Below the pieces are notes generated by a model that was not told the origin of the DNA, did not search any database, and saw only the letters and a list, made by a program, of their open reading frames with translations. A DNA stretch of 16,883 nt from Cyanobacteria bacterium UBA2855 (GTDB lineage Bacteria > Cyanobacteriota > Vampirovibrionia > Gastranaerophilales > Gastranaerophilaceae): assembly GCA_002350725.1 (NCBI GenBank), contig DEFJ01000009.1, positions 36,226 through 53,108 of the forward strand, in the 5' to 3' direction. Numbering within the stretch: position 1 is the stretch's first letter; each line of letters opens with the position of its first letter. The translations under genes and the position numbers were made by a program. Positions 6,858 to 14,619 of the stretch are shown here, piece after piece.

Positions 6858-8048
6858 ATGACAATTAATATTCAAGACGGTTTACTCCAATTATGGAATT
6901 CAACGGGTATTATGACGTTTTTACAACCTCAAGATCCGTCTATAGAAAACTGCTTTGAACAATTCTTACATATCCACGGACATTGGATAATGATTCTTGT
7001 TTGTTTATTTTTACTCTGGCTGGGTATCAAAAAACAATTTGAACCATTGTTACTTGTTCCGATTGCATTTGGAGGATTGTTATCAAACATCCCTATGCCA
7101 TTGGGAGAAGAAATTGCAGGTCCTAACGGATTTTTAGGAATTATATTTGAAGCAGGTATTCATAAAGGATTATTCCCGTTGATAATCTTTATGGGTGTCG
7201 GCGCAATGACAGACTTTGGTCCGTTGATTGCAAACCCTAGAATGGCACTTTTAGGCGGTGCGGCACAATTCGGTATATTTGGTGCATTATTGATGGCATA
7301 CTGTATATTCGGATTTACATTACCTGAAGCTGCGTCTATCGGTATTATCGGTGGCGCTGACGGTCCGACATCAATCTATGTAACAACAAAATTAGCAGAA
7401 AACTTACTCGGACCGATTGCTGTTGCTGCATATTCATATATGGCATTGGTACCTGTAATTCAACCGCCGATTATGAAATTATTGACAACGAAAGCCGAAA
7501 GACAAATACAAATGACTCAACTGAGAGAAGTTTCAAAGAGAGAAAAAATTGTATTTCCTCTTATGATATTACTTCTTTGCGTAATATTATTACCAAGTGC
7601 GTGTCCGTTACTTGGGGCATTATGTTTCGGTAATTTATGTAAAGAATGCGGAGTTGTAGAAAGACTTTCCGATACAATGCAAAACGCATTAATTAATATC
7701 GTAACCATATTCTTAGGATTGTCGGTTGGTTCTAAACTTTCAGCAGAGCAGTTTTTGACATTACAAACAATATTCATTCTTATTTTGGGTATCATAGCAT
7801 TCTCGCTTGCAACCGCAGCAGGAGTATTGATGGCCAAATTAATGAATGTATTTTCTAAGAACAAAATTAACCCGCTTATCGGTTCTGCCGGAGTTTCGGC
7901 TGTACCGATGGCAGCACGTGTTTCTAACAAGGTTGGTTTGGAAGAAAACCCTCAAAACTTCTTGTTAATGCACGCTATGGGACCTAACGTATCAGGTGTA
8001 ATCGGTTCTGCAGTTGCTGCCGGCGTATTATTGGCACTTTGTCATTAA
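6858..8048 (+). CDS. oadB: Na+-translocating decarboxylase beta subunit (OadB)
   Basis: This integral membrane protein decarboxylates carboxybiotin and couples the energy to Na+ export. The 396 residues contain about nine hydrophobic helices plus re-entrant segments. Family signatures are MGVGAMTDFGP (112-122) and GGADGPTSIY (165-174), with D168 equivalent to the Na+/proton-site aspartate D203 of Klebsiella. SYMALVPVIQPP (193-204), SAGVSAVPMAAR (343-354) and HAMGPNVSGVIGSAVAAG (372-389) complete the Na+-pathway residues. All are intact, so the pump should be active. Beta subunits are shared among oxaloacetate, methylmalonyl-CoA and glutaconyl-CoA decarboxylases; the alpha subunit next door points to oxaloacetate. 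The Shine-Dalgarno AAAGGGGG (6841-6848) is strong. The gene ends the operon, 30 bases before a terminator. Confidence 0.94.
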   Translation: MTINIQDGLLQLWNSTGIMTFLQPQDPSIENCFEQFLHIHGHWIMILVCLFLLWLGIKKQFEPLLLVPIAFGGLLSNIPMPLGEEIAGPNGFLGIIFEAGIHKGLFPLIIFMGVGAMTDFGPLIANPRMALLGGAAQFGIFGALLMAYCIFGFTLPEAASIGIIGGADGPTSIYVTTKLAENLLGPIAVAAYSYMALVPVIQPPIMKLLTTKAERQIQMTQLREVSKREKIVFPLMILLLCVILLPSACPLLGALCFGNLCKECGVVERLSDTMQNALINIVTIFLGLSVGSKLSAEQFLTLQTIFILILGIIAFSLATAAGVLMAKLMNVFSKNKINPLIGSAGVSAVPMAARVSNKVGLEENPQNFLLMHAMGPNVSGVIGSAVAAGVLLALCH

Positions 8049-8078
8049 TATAACGAGTTAAATATAGTTTTTTATAAT

Positions 8079-8112
8079 AAAAAGCGCATTGTGTATAGTC
8101 AATGCGCTTTTT
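8079..8112. terminator. Bidirectional intrinsic terminator between convergent oadB and the 1104-residue gene
   Basis: A 13-bp perfect stem AAAAAGCGCATTG / CAATGCGCTTTTT encloses an 8-base loop. The plus strand ends in six T (8108-8113). On the minus strand the same hairpin is followed by TTTTTATTAT. It therefore can stop both the oad operon and the convergent minus-strand gene. Confidence 0.93.
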
Positions 8113-8129
8113 TAAGGATGTATTCTTTA

Positions 8130-8198
8130 GTGCAATTTGCACTTTGTTTTCCAGTCGGTAGACCTTGGTCTACCTGTTTTCGGCTGTGTAACTACCGA
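8130..8198. repeat. Cluster of palindromes in the convergent intergenic region
   Basis: Three symmetries lie in 69 bases. GTGCAA-T-TTGCAC is at 8130-8142. GGTAGACC-TT-GGTCTACC (8-bp arms) is at 8157-8174. TCGGTAG (8155-8161) can also pair with CTACCGA (8192-8198), competing with the second hairpin. The region is non-coding, between the terminator and the stop codon of the minus-strand gene. The short G/C-rich arms in AT-rich sequence look like REP-type elements or a structured 3' UTR. Confidence 0.55.
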
Positions 8199-8206
8199 TT
8201 TGCTAT

Positions 8207-11200
8207 TTATTGTTGTTTTTTATATTTTCTGTAGTCATCTTCAGCTTGTTTTACTGTACCTCTGTATGAACCATTGTTTGCATCAACGGCTTCCTGACTT
8301 TGATTATTCAATTTATTTTCGCCGCCTCTGAGGTTTGTACCACGTCCGCCAAGAGGAATTTTAATCCATTTTTTAGGTACATTATTTGGATCCATCTCCT
8401 GCTTGTAATCTGCATCCAAGCCGGTGATTTCTTTCGGTAATTCAGCCGGGAAGTGATATGTCAGATTATTTACATACTGAGCATCGTTGTACTGATTTGG
8501 TTTCAAACCATTAATTTCTTCCATAATGTATTTGTAAACCGCATCTATTTTGTCAGCAGGTACATTGTATAATTGTTGTACATAGTTTTTCTTGTCTTCA
8601 GCTTCGTTGAACGGAACTTGTTGACCTCTGTATAACATAGTACCTTTACCGCGTCTTACTGTCATTTTGTGATCAGTATTTGGAATATCTTTGCCTGTTT
8701 CTTGAACTTTGTACGCAGCTTGTTCTTCCATTCTTACCGTGCTGTTATCAATTGTTCTCATCTGCTGAGTTTTGTGTCCGGAATCACTACGACTAGTTTC
8801 TTTACCGTTATCGGTATTTACGTAGTCATCTTTTGTCTTTTTCTTTAATAAGTAACCAATACCTTTGAAGCTGCCAGCAATAGCAGCACCAATGCCTGCA
8901 CCTTTAGCAATATCTCTTACTGTCTCCGCAAAACTAGGTCTAGGATTTACATCACCTGCATAATTAACATCTTCGGTCTTTTCATATTCTTGTTTGTATT
9001 TAGCCTCATAATCTTTTGAGTACTCTTGAGTTACATCCATCTCAACAGGTTCACTGTATTCAACGGTTACATCTTGTGTGTAATGAGTCGTTCCGCTATA
9101 ACCTGCTGTAGTTGTGTAACTTGCCATACCATTTCCTTGATAATCAAGTGCTACAGGAATTTCTTGAGTTTGATGTCCTACTGTTATATATTGACCGGTA
9201 GCCGTATCATATCTTTGGAGAATGGATTCTTGTGTAGTTGTTCCGTAAGCAGTACCAGAATAATCATACGGAGTTTGACCTGAAACTTCGACTTGACCTT
9301 GATAAGCAGCATCTCCTTCGACAGTAATTTTCTTTGAGCCATTTGCTACTGTTGAAATGTGCTTTGTAACCGTACCGTTAACCGTCCCTGTTACAACACC
9401 TTCAACAACGCCCTTGATTGTGTGCGCAACAGAACCGCTATATTTGATATTAGATTGAACAAATTGTCCTAATTTGCCTAAGGCTGCACTAACAGCACCT
9501 GCTCCGGCTCCAACGAGGGCTGCTTTACCAATATTTCCTGCCCTCATGGCTAATGTTCTATCTTTACTTACTTCAATACCGGCAGCATCAAACATTTCTC
9601 TGACGTCTTTACGTTCACCCCTTGTTGCAACGCCTGATTTTTTCTTAGCATGGTTGTTTGCAAAATCTGCCCAGTCACCGGTTGATGCAAAATAATCTGC
9701 ACCCTCAACGCCTTCATAACCGTTATTATTTTTTGCGGCTAATGTAAGCATTGTATTTTTATATTTCTCACTGTTAAATTTATACTGCTTGCCATCAACA
9801 GTGAAATCTCCGCCTGATGCAACTTCATCACAAGTATCTTGTCTAAATTTGGCATCTTTCATCATTAGATTACGAGCATATTTATTTAAGTGGGTATTGT
9901 TTTTGCCCGCGACTGCATTATCTTTAGCATCATCTTTATCCCAGTGAACAACTGTATTTTCATGCTGCTGTTTGTATGTTTCCATACGGACCTGGGTACT
10001 AGCACGTTCTTCAAGCATGCCTTGTTTGATTTTTTCTAAAGATTCACTACGAGATTTTTCAATTGCTTTAATTTGTTCTTTTATATTTGCAGCTGTAGTA
10101 TTATCTTTATCTTTTTCGGCTAGCTTTAATTGAGTAGTCAATTCTTGCAACTCATTTGTTCTCAACATACCTTCTTTTAATTTAGCTACAGCAAGATTTT
10201 TTACTTGTTCGGCAGATAATTTACCTTCCGATTTGCCGGAGCCATCCATACGAGCAATTTCCGTTTCAACTGACATCAAGTGAGCGGTAGCCTTGAATTT
10301 ATCTTTCAAATCATCTTTTTGAGACTGTAAACCATTTTGATAATATTTGCCTATATCAATTCTAGGAGGTATTTTATTTCTATCATTATCTGATGCATAA
10401 ATTCTGTTATAACCATCTCTTAAATCTTGTAAAACTTGTTGCTCTTCCGATTCAAGAGCTTCACCTTTATCAAGTTTGTCAAGGGCTTTATTCATTATTT
10501 CTAATGTTTGCCCTGCTCTTCGAGCAACATTATGCTGTGCCGCAGGATTTTTCTTGATAATCAAGTTATCATATTCTGCTAATTGTCTGTTTGGATCTTC
10601 TTTTGCGATAGCTGCTTGCATTTCAGCTAAAGCAGGACCCGCTGATGTATTAATTGCATAATCAGCAATTGCTTCTTTTTTAGCATCATCAACTTTCATT
10701 CTTCTGGTTGCTTCTTTTGCCGCATCAATTTCTTCCTGAGATTTACCATTACTCTTCATTGCAGCAGTAAGCGCAGCATCTTCATCCGGAGTTAATTTTG
10801 TATCTCTTTCAATTGCAGCTTCTTGTTCTGCAGCTTGTCTGTTAAATTCAGTTTTTAACTCATCATAATATTTTTGTTGATTTTTTTCATCAATTTTACC
10901 GTCAGCTTGAACTAATGGAGTACTTGTTAAAGGTACAGCAAATTTATAACCGCCAACATCATCAAATTTTGAAGCTCTGTTACCGTATTTTTCAGGTCCT
11001 TCAGCTACAACAGCTTTATTTAAGTCAAATTTAAATCTTTGTTGTACATCAATTGTGCCGTTAGGAGTATCAACCAATTTTGATGTATGGAATTGTTCTT
11101 CCATTTCTTTCGTAAATTCCTGACCGTCAGGACAAACTTCTCTGAATTTATCAGCTATTTGTTTGTTAGGCATTTTTAAACTGTATGACTGACCGTCACG

Positions 11201-11521
11201 AGTAAAGTTTACTGTACATTCATCAGGTGCAGATTGTGCATCCGGTTCTGCTGTTACCGGCCTTGAAGCAACTTCTTCGGGTTCTTCTTGATGTTCTATT
11301 GCCGGAGCACCGTTGCCCGGGTTGATTTCTGTTTTTGCACCAACAATCTTATCATTAGAAATACTTATTACCTTATCTTTTACCCCGCGTAATGCTTGAC
11401 GCAATTCTTGCCCAACAGCAGCGTTTTCTAATGTTCTAGCAGTTGCTTCATCCCTCACCTCATAGGTATTGCCATCTGCGGCTTTAACCTGAAAAAAACC
11501 ATTCACTTGTTCAATTGACAT
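8207..11521 (-). CDS. Large protein of unknown function: coiled coil, two glycine zippers, Thr/Tyr-rich block
   Basis: This 1104-residue, highly charged protein is not one I recognise. It has no signal peptide and only three cysteines (C102, C130, C564). Visible parts are: a small N-terminal unit (about 9-45); a Pro/Glu-rich linker (65-98); a second small unit (101-145); a long Glu/Lys/Ala-rich helical, probably coiled-coil region (about 215-520); and a third small unit at 571-594. A glycine zipper follows at 662-685 (GKAALVGAGAGAVSAALG), then a Thr/Tyr/Ser/Gly-rich beta-prone block (about 691-860), then a second glycine zipper at 868-890 (AKGAGIGAAIAGSFKGIGY). A polar tail ends the protein, whose segment 953-1025 faintly recalls a LysM-like pattern. 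The zippers could insert in a membrane. The Shine-Dalgarno AAAGGA at 11528-11533 is six bases before the ATG and fixes the start. It is convergent with oadB and divergent from the AsmA-like gene, so monocistronic. Confidence 0.85.
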   Translation of the reverse strand: MSIEQVNGFFQVKAADGNTYEVRDEATARTLENAAVGQELRQALRGVKDKVISISNDKIVGAKTEINPGNGAPAIEHQEEPEEVASRPVTAEPDAQSAPDECTVNFTRDGQSYSLKMPNKQIADKFREVCPDGQEFTKEMEEQFHTSKLVDTPNGTIDVQQRFKFDLNKAVVAEGPEKYGNRASKFDDVGGYKFAVPLTSTPLVQADGKIDEKNQQKYYDELKTEFNRQAAEQEAAIERDTKLTPDEDAALTAAMKSNGKSQEEIDAAKEATRRMKVDDAKKEAIADYAINTSAGPALAEMQAAIAKEDPNRQLAEYDNLIIKKNPAAQHNVARRAGQTLEIMNKALDKLDKGEALESEEQQVLQDLRDGYNRIYASDNDRNKIPPRIDIGKYYQNGLQSQKDDLKDKFKATAHLMSVETEIARMDGSGKSEGKLSAEQVKNLAVAKLKEGMLRTNELQELTTQLKLAEKDKDNTTAANIKEQIKAIEKSRSESLEKIKQGMLEERASTQVRMETYKQQHENTVVHWDKDDAKDNAVAGKNNTHLNKYARNLMMKDAKFRQDTCDEVASGGDFTVDGKQYKFNSEKYKNTMLTLAAKNNNGYEGVEGADYFASTGDWADFANNHAKKKSGVATRGERKDVREMFDAAGIEVSKDRTLAMRAGNIGKAALVGAGAGAVSAALGKLGQFVQSNIKYSGSVAHTIKGVVEGVVTGTVNGTVTKHISTVANGSKKITVEGDAAYQGQVEVSGQTPYDYSGTAYGTTTQESILQRYDTATGQYITVGHQTQEIPVALDYQGNGMASYTTTAGYSGTTHYTQDVTVEYSEPVEMDVTQEYSKDYEAKYKQEYEKTEDVNYAGDVNPRPSFAETVRDIAKGAGIGAAIAGSFKGIGYLLKKKTKDDYVNTDNGKETSRSDSGHKTQQMRTIDNSTVRMEEQAAYKVQETGKDIPNTDHKMTVRRGKGTMLYRGQQVPFNEAEDKKNYVQQLYNVPADKIDAVYKYIMEEINGLKPNQYNDAQYVNNLTYHFPAELPKEITGLDADYKQEMDPNNVPKKWIKIPLGGRGTNLRGGENKLNNQSQEAVDANNGSYRGTVKQAEDDYRKYKKQQ

Positions 11522-11679
11522 AATACATCCTTTCTCTCGTCCTCGTAGACGATGATTAATACTTCTCTATACACATATAAAAAATACGTATCGGCAAAAA
11601 TTGCATGAAACTTTAGGAAATTTTATTTGCTTTTGAAAAATTTCTTAATATACTTGAATTTGAGATATAAAATTTTGTT

Positions 11680-11717
11680 TTAACATTTCTTAACACTTTA
11701 GATATTTAGTATATATT
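11680..11717 (+). promoter_or_regulatory. TTAACA direct repeat overlapping a possible promoter
   Basis: TTAACA occurs at 11680-11685 and again at 11690-11695, a 10-base period equal to one helical turn. This spacing suits OmpR/PhoB-family regulators; the Bacillus PhoP box uses the same hexamer. The second copy can act as a -35 (5 of 6) with TATATT at 11712-11717 after 16 bases. A transcript from here would give the AsmA-like gene a leader of about 138 bases. Chance occurrence in AT-rich DNA is a real possibility. Confidence 0.3.
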
Positions 11718-11846
11718 ATATAAATATTTATTATTCATTTTTGATTTAATATAAATATAATTCAGGTAAAAAACATGCCCGTAAAAATACATAAAAAATC
11801 AATTAAGTAAGGTAAAGAAACAAGCCTACCTACATTTTTTCTTTTA

Positions 11847-11855
11847 TGTTATAAT
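11847..11855 (+). promoter_or_regulatory. Extended -10 promoter (TGTTATAAT), leaderless AsmA-like gene
   Basis: TG at 11847-11848 plus one base precedes a perfect TATAAT (11850-11855), a classical extended -10 that can work without a -35; none is visible. The ATG at 11862 starts six bases after the hexamer, where transcription should begin, and there is no Shine-Dalgarno. The same 13 bases, TTTTATGTTATAA, also lie before the gene at 224. Confidence 0.55.
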
Positions 11856-11861
11856 TTCGGA

Positions 11862-14507
11862 ATGAAGATATCTCTAAGGCAAATATTCTTATCCTTTACA
11901 CTTGCAGTGTTGATTATTATTGCAACATTATACGGTTGTTTCCTGTTTGTATTGCCAAAAGCTGCCAATTCAAAAATTGTAAAATCAAAAATCATAAATT
12001 TTGTTTATAAAAAAACTTCCCTAAAAATTACGGAAGACGGACTTATTTTAAAAACATATCCGGATTTAAAATTCGATTTGGATGCTAAAAACATCCGTGC
12101 AAACTACAAAAATTCCCTTACTCCGGCTTTTACGGTAAAGAATTTATGTTTTGCAGGTTCAATCGGTACGTTGGAAGCAGAAACGCTTACCCTTGATTAC
12201 ATGTATATAAATATCCCCGAACTCAGCAAGGTAAAATTTAAACCCAAGAAAGAATCAAAACAAACAGAATACGACAATAATAAAATTCCTTATATAAATA
12301 TTAAGCATGCCATAATAATAGTTGAAGATAACAAAACAACAAAATCTGCTATTGATATAGCCAGAATAAACATTATACCGGATGAGTTGGCACACCATTT
12401 TGTTATTGACACGAAGCTTAAATACAAAACAAACCAACAAATTCCTCCGATTGAAATAAGAGGGAACGGAAGAATTTTTTATGACGGAAAAACTCTCGAT
12501 GCCAAATGGTTTGATTTAGCAACAGGGATAGCAAATTTCCATATAGACGGGCTTATATATGACCATAAGAAAAAATCCGATTTCAACGTTAAAGCGGAAA
12601 ACATAAGTGTTGCAGTTTTAAAGGAAGTCTTTTTAACTATCATTAAACGCGTAGATCCTAATAAAAACTTCATCGAAAACTTTTATAATTTTGGCGGAAC
12701 GGCAAATGTTAATTTGAAGATTTCAGATAAAGGAATATTCGGCACTATACCTATCAAAAATTTATCTGCCAAAACTGTAAAATTTGATATACCGATTATG
12801 TTTCCTCATGCTCTATTTACATTTGACGGGGATAAAGTCCGTGCAAAGGAATACGGAACATTCGGAGGGGAAAAAGTCTTTACCGATTTTTATGCAGATG
12901 ATATGTTTGAAAATCACAGATTAGTTCACGGAACAGTATCCGCAGATGTCGGAAGCAAATTTGCAAAAACATATATTCCAGACACAGATATTTTAAATAA
13001 AATAGGTTTGAAAGTTGAATATAAAATTCAATACAGAAAACCTGCCGTTGAATACTTTGCCAATATTCCAATCGGTGCAAATATATTTTACAAAACCGCA
13101 GATTTAGGAAATACAGACAAAAAAAGAAAAATTTACGCTAAAACAATAAAAATTGATAATAATATGTATCTTGATACATACAATTATTCATTTGAAAATG
13201 GTGCGTCTAACAATACTATTCTTGAAGGCGACGGTTTGTTTGTCAGAAAAAACAACAAATTTTCTATGAGATACATTACAGGAAAGACGAAAGGCAGAGC
13301 GCCGGTCTCGGTAACAGGTTCTTTTGGCAGATACGTCAGCGGAGGTACTTTTAGCGGTAATTTGAAATACAACGCTGTTACTGAAAAATTAACCGGTAAT
13401 TTCCACGTTTATGACACAAGATATCAAAAATTCCACGTACATGAAGCCTCTGTTATTGCTGACGATAACACTATGGTTATCAAAGCCAAAGGAACTTTTG
13501 ACAGGGCTAAATTCTACGGATATATAAATCTTGTAAACAGTTTTATCGACAGAGTTACCATTAAGGATATTGAATTATATCTTGAAAGATTTGTCCTAAA
13601 ACAAAATAACAAAAAACGCAGAAGGATGAATACCGACTTTATAGAACAAACAAAGAGTATCATTTGGACAATTGAACGAGGTAAAATCATCTTAGATAAA
13701 TTTGTATTTAATAAAGTTATTATGGAAAATATTGTGCTAAGCGGCTCATTAAAAAATAATTTAGTGAAATTTGATATGCCCGATATTAGTTTTGCAGGCG
13801 GAAAGCTTGGCGCAAGCGGGGATTACAAAATCTATAAAAATGATGCCGATATTCATTTCTATGCTCATAATATTGATTCAAATAAGGCAGCCTCTATGAC
13901 TCTTAATTTGGATAATCAGGTAGAAGGATTGGCTGATGTTGATGCTCACTTTATTACCCAAAACAAGATTGAAAAACTAAATGCAAATGTTAAATTTGCA
14001 ATAAAACAGGGAGCTATGACTAAACTTGGCAGCCGAGAATTTATGATAAAAAATTCTAAAGATTCTAAAAAAATATACAAATTCAAATTACCTGACATAA
14101 TAAATATTGATGCAAAGAAACTTACCGCCCTAAAAGCTGACATAGACGGCTCGTTTAATGTTGTTAACGCAGATTTAAAGGATATAAATATATTCTCAAA
14201 ACACAGGTATCTCTCAATATTTACCGAAGGCTGCTATAACATAGATAATCAAAATGCTAAAATTACAGTTTGGGGTAAATTTAATAGAGACGCACAAAGA
14301 GGAATCAGGATTTATGCTATTCCTTTGTCTTGGATTACAAAAATAATTTTACGTCCTGAAAAAACAAAGCATATCTATACTCAAGAAATCAAAAAAATCC
14401 CTGATATAGAAGCAACAGAAAATCAGACAGAAATATTTAAAGTTACTGTGTTCGGAAACATGAATGACAGCTCAAAAATTAAATATGACTTAAAAAGACT
14501 TAAATAG
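11862..14507 (+). CDS. AsmA-like envelope protein
   Basis: This 881-residue protein has one N-terminal transmembrane helix (about 8-32) and a long beta-rich remainder predicted on the outer face of the inner membrane. The opening layout is typical of AsmA-family proteins: signal anchor, then N-x-x-V, a helix ending in K-T-S-L-K-I, then G-L-I-L-K-T-Y-P-D-L-K (about 60-70). The body has repeated short strands of the kind seen in bridge-like lipid-transfer proteins (AsmA, YhdP, TamB). Those proteins are thought to move phospholipid between inner and outer membranes, so this gene argues for a two-membrane envelope. It is shorter than YhdP and TamB and longer than E. coli AsmA. Family assignment comes from the N-terminus and general architecture, not from a decisive motif. 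The gene appears monocistronic; the next gene has its own strong promoter. Confidence 0.75.
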   Translation: MKISLRQIFLSFTLAVLIIIATLYGCFLFVLPKAANSKIVKSKIINFVYKKTSLKITEDGLILKTYPDLKFDLDAKNIRANYKNSLTPAFTVKNLCFAGSIGTLEAETLTLDYMYINIPELSKVKFKPKKESKQTEYDNNKIPYINIKHAIIIVEDNKTTKSAIDIARINIIPDELAHHFVIDTKLKYKTNQQIPPIEIRGNGRIFYDGKTLDAKWFDLATGIANFHIDGLIYDHKKKSDFNVKAENISVAVLKEVFLTIIKRVDPNKNFIENFYNFGGTANVNLKISDKGIFGTIPIKNLSAKTVKFDIPIMFPHALFTFDGDKVRAKEYGTFGGEKVFTDFYADDMFENHRLVHGTVSADVGSKFAKTYIPDTDILNKIGLKVEYKIQYRKPAVEYFANIPIGANIFYKTADLGNTDKKRKIYAKTIKIDNNMYLDTYNYSFENGASNNTILEGDGLFVRKNNKFSMRYITGKTKGRAPVSVTGSFGRYVSGGTFSGNLKYNAVTEKLTGNFHVYDTRYQKFHVHEASVIADDNTMVIKAKGTFDRAKFYGYINLVNSFIDRVTIKDIELYLERFVLKQNNKKRRRMNTDFIEQTKSIIWTIERGKIILDKFVFNKVIMENIVLSGSLKNNLVKFDMPDISFAGGKLGASGDYKIYKNDADIHFYAHNIDSNKAASMTLNLDNQVEGLADVDAHFITQNKIEKLNANVKFAIKQGAMTKLGSREFMIKNSKDSKKIYKFKLPDIINIDAKKLTALKADIDGSFNVVNADLKDINIFSKHRYLSIFTEGCYNIDNQNAKITVWGKFNRDAQRGIRIYAIPLSWITKIILRPEKTKHIYTQEIKKIPDIEATENQTEIFKVTVFGNMNDSSKIKYDLKRLK

Positions 14508-14556
14508 CATTAGATTTTGACTTTAATATATATCTGTATCCCGCTTATTATGCTGA

Positions 14557-14585
14557 TTGACAAGAGATTTTTAGCAACGTACAAT
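14557..14585 (+). promoter_or_regulatory. Strong sigma70-type promoter of the scaffold/GGGtGRT pair
   Basis: A perfect TTGACA at 14557-14562 is followed after exactly 17 bases by TACAAT (5 of 6) at 14580-14585. Transcription would start near 14592, leaving a leader of about 28 bases that contains the Shine-Dalgarno AAGGGAG (14604-14610). This is the best protein-gene promoter in the window and suggests high expression. Confidence 0.85.
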
Positions 14586-14619
14586 CTTATTGTATATAAC
14601 TTGAAGGGAGTTAAAAAAC

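Larger units (their letters stand above)
11522..11861. other. 340-base divergent intergenic region
   Basis: The region separates the 1104-residue gene (minus) from the AsmA-like gene (plus) and is very AT-rich. Visible elements are: the leader of the minus gene, with a 5-bp hairpin (TCGTC/GACGA, 11537-11552) just upstream of its Shine-Dalgarno; the TTAACA direct repeats at 11680-11695; possible -10 boxes at 11712-11717 and 11756-11761; and the extended -10 of the AsmA-like gene at 11847-11855. I could not assign a convincing promoter to the minus gene; TTGCCG (11592-11597) has no well-spaced -10. No RNA gene or substantial reading frame is seen. Confidence 0.6.

Noticed and set aside
8137..8331. 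A 64-codon plus-strand reading frame over the palindromes
   Set aside because: It overlaps the 3' end of the well-supported minus-strand gene, has no ribosome site and has an unprotein-like composition.
11756..11761. TATAAT in the divergent region as a second promoter
   Set aside because: There is no -35 at a usable distance and no extended TG. In such AT-rich DNA the hexamer alone means little.
11775..11810. An 11-codon reading frame (MPVKIHKKSIK) upstream of the AsmA-like gene, as a possible leader peptide
   Set aside because: It has only a weak AGG nearby, no hairpin or T-tract after it, and no link to amino-acid control. Short frames like this are common by chance.
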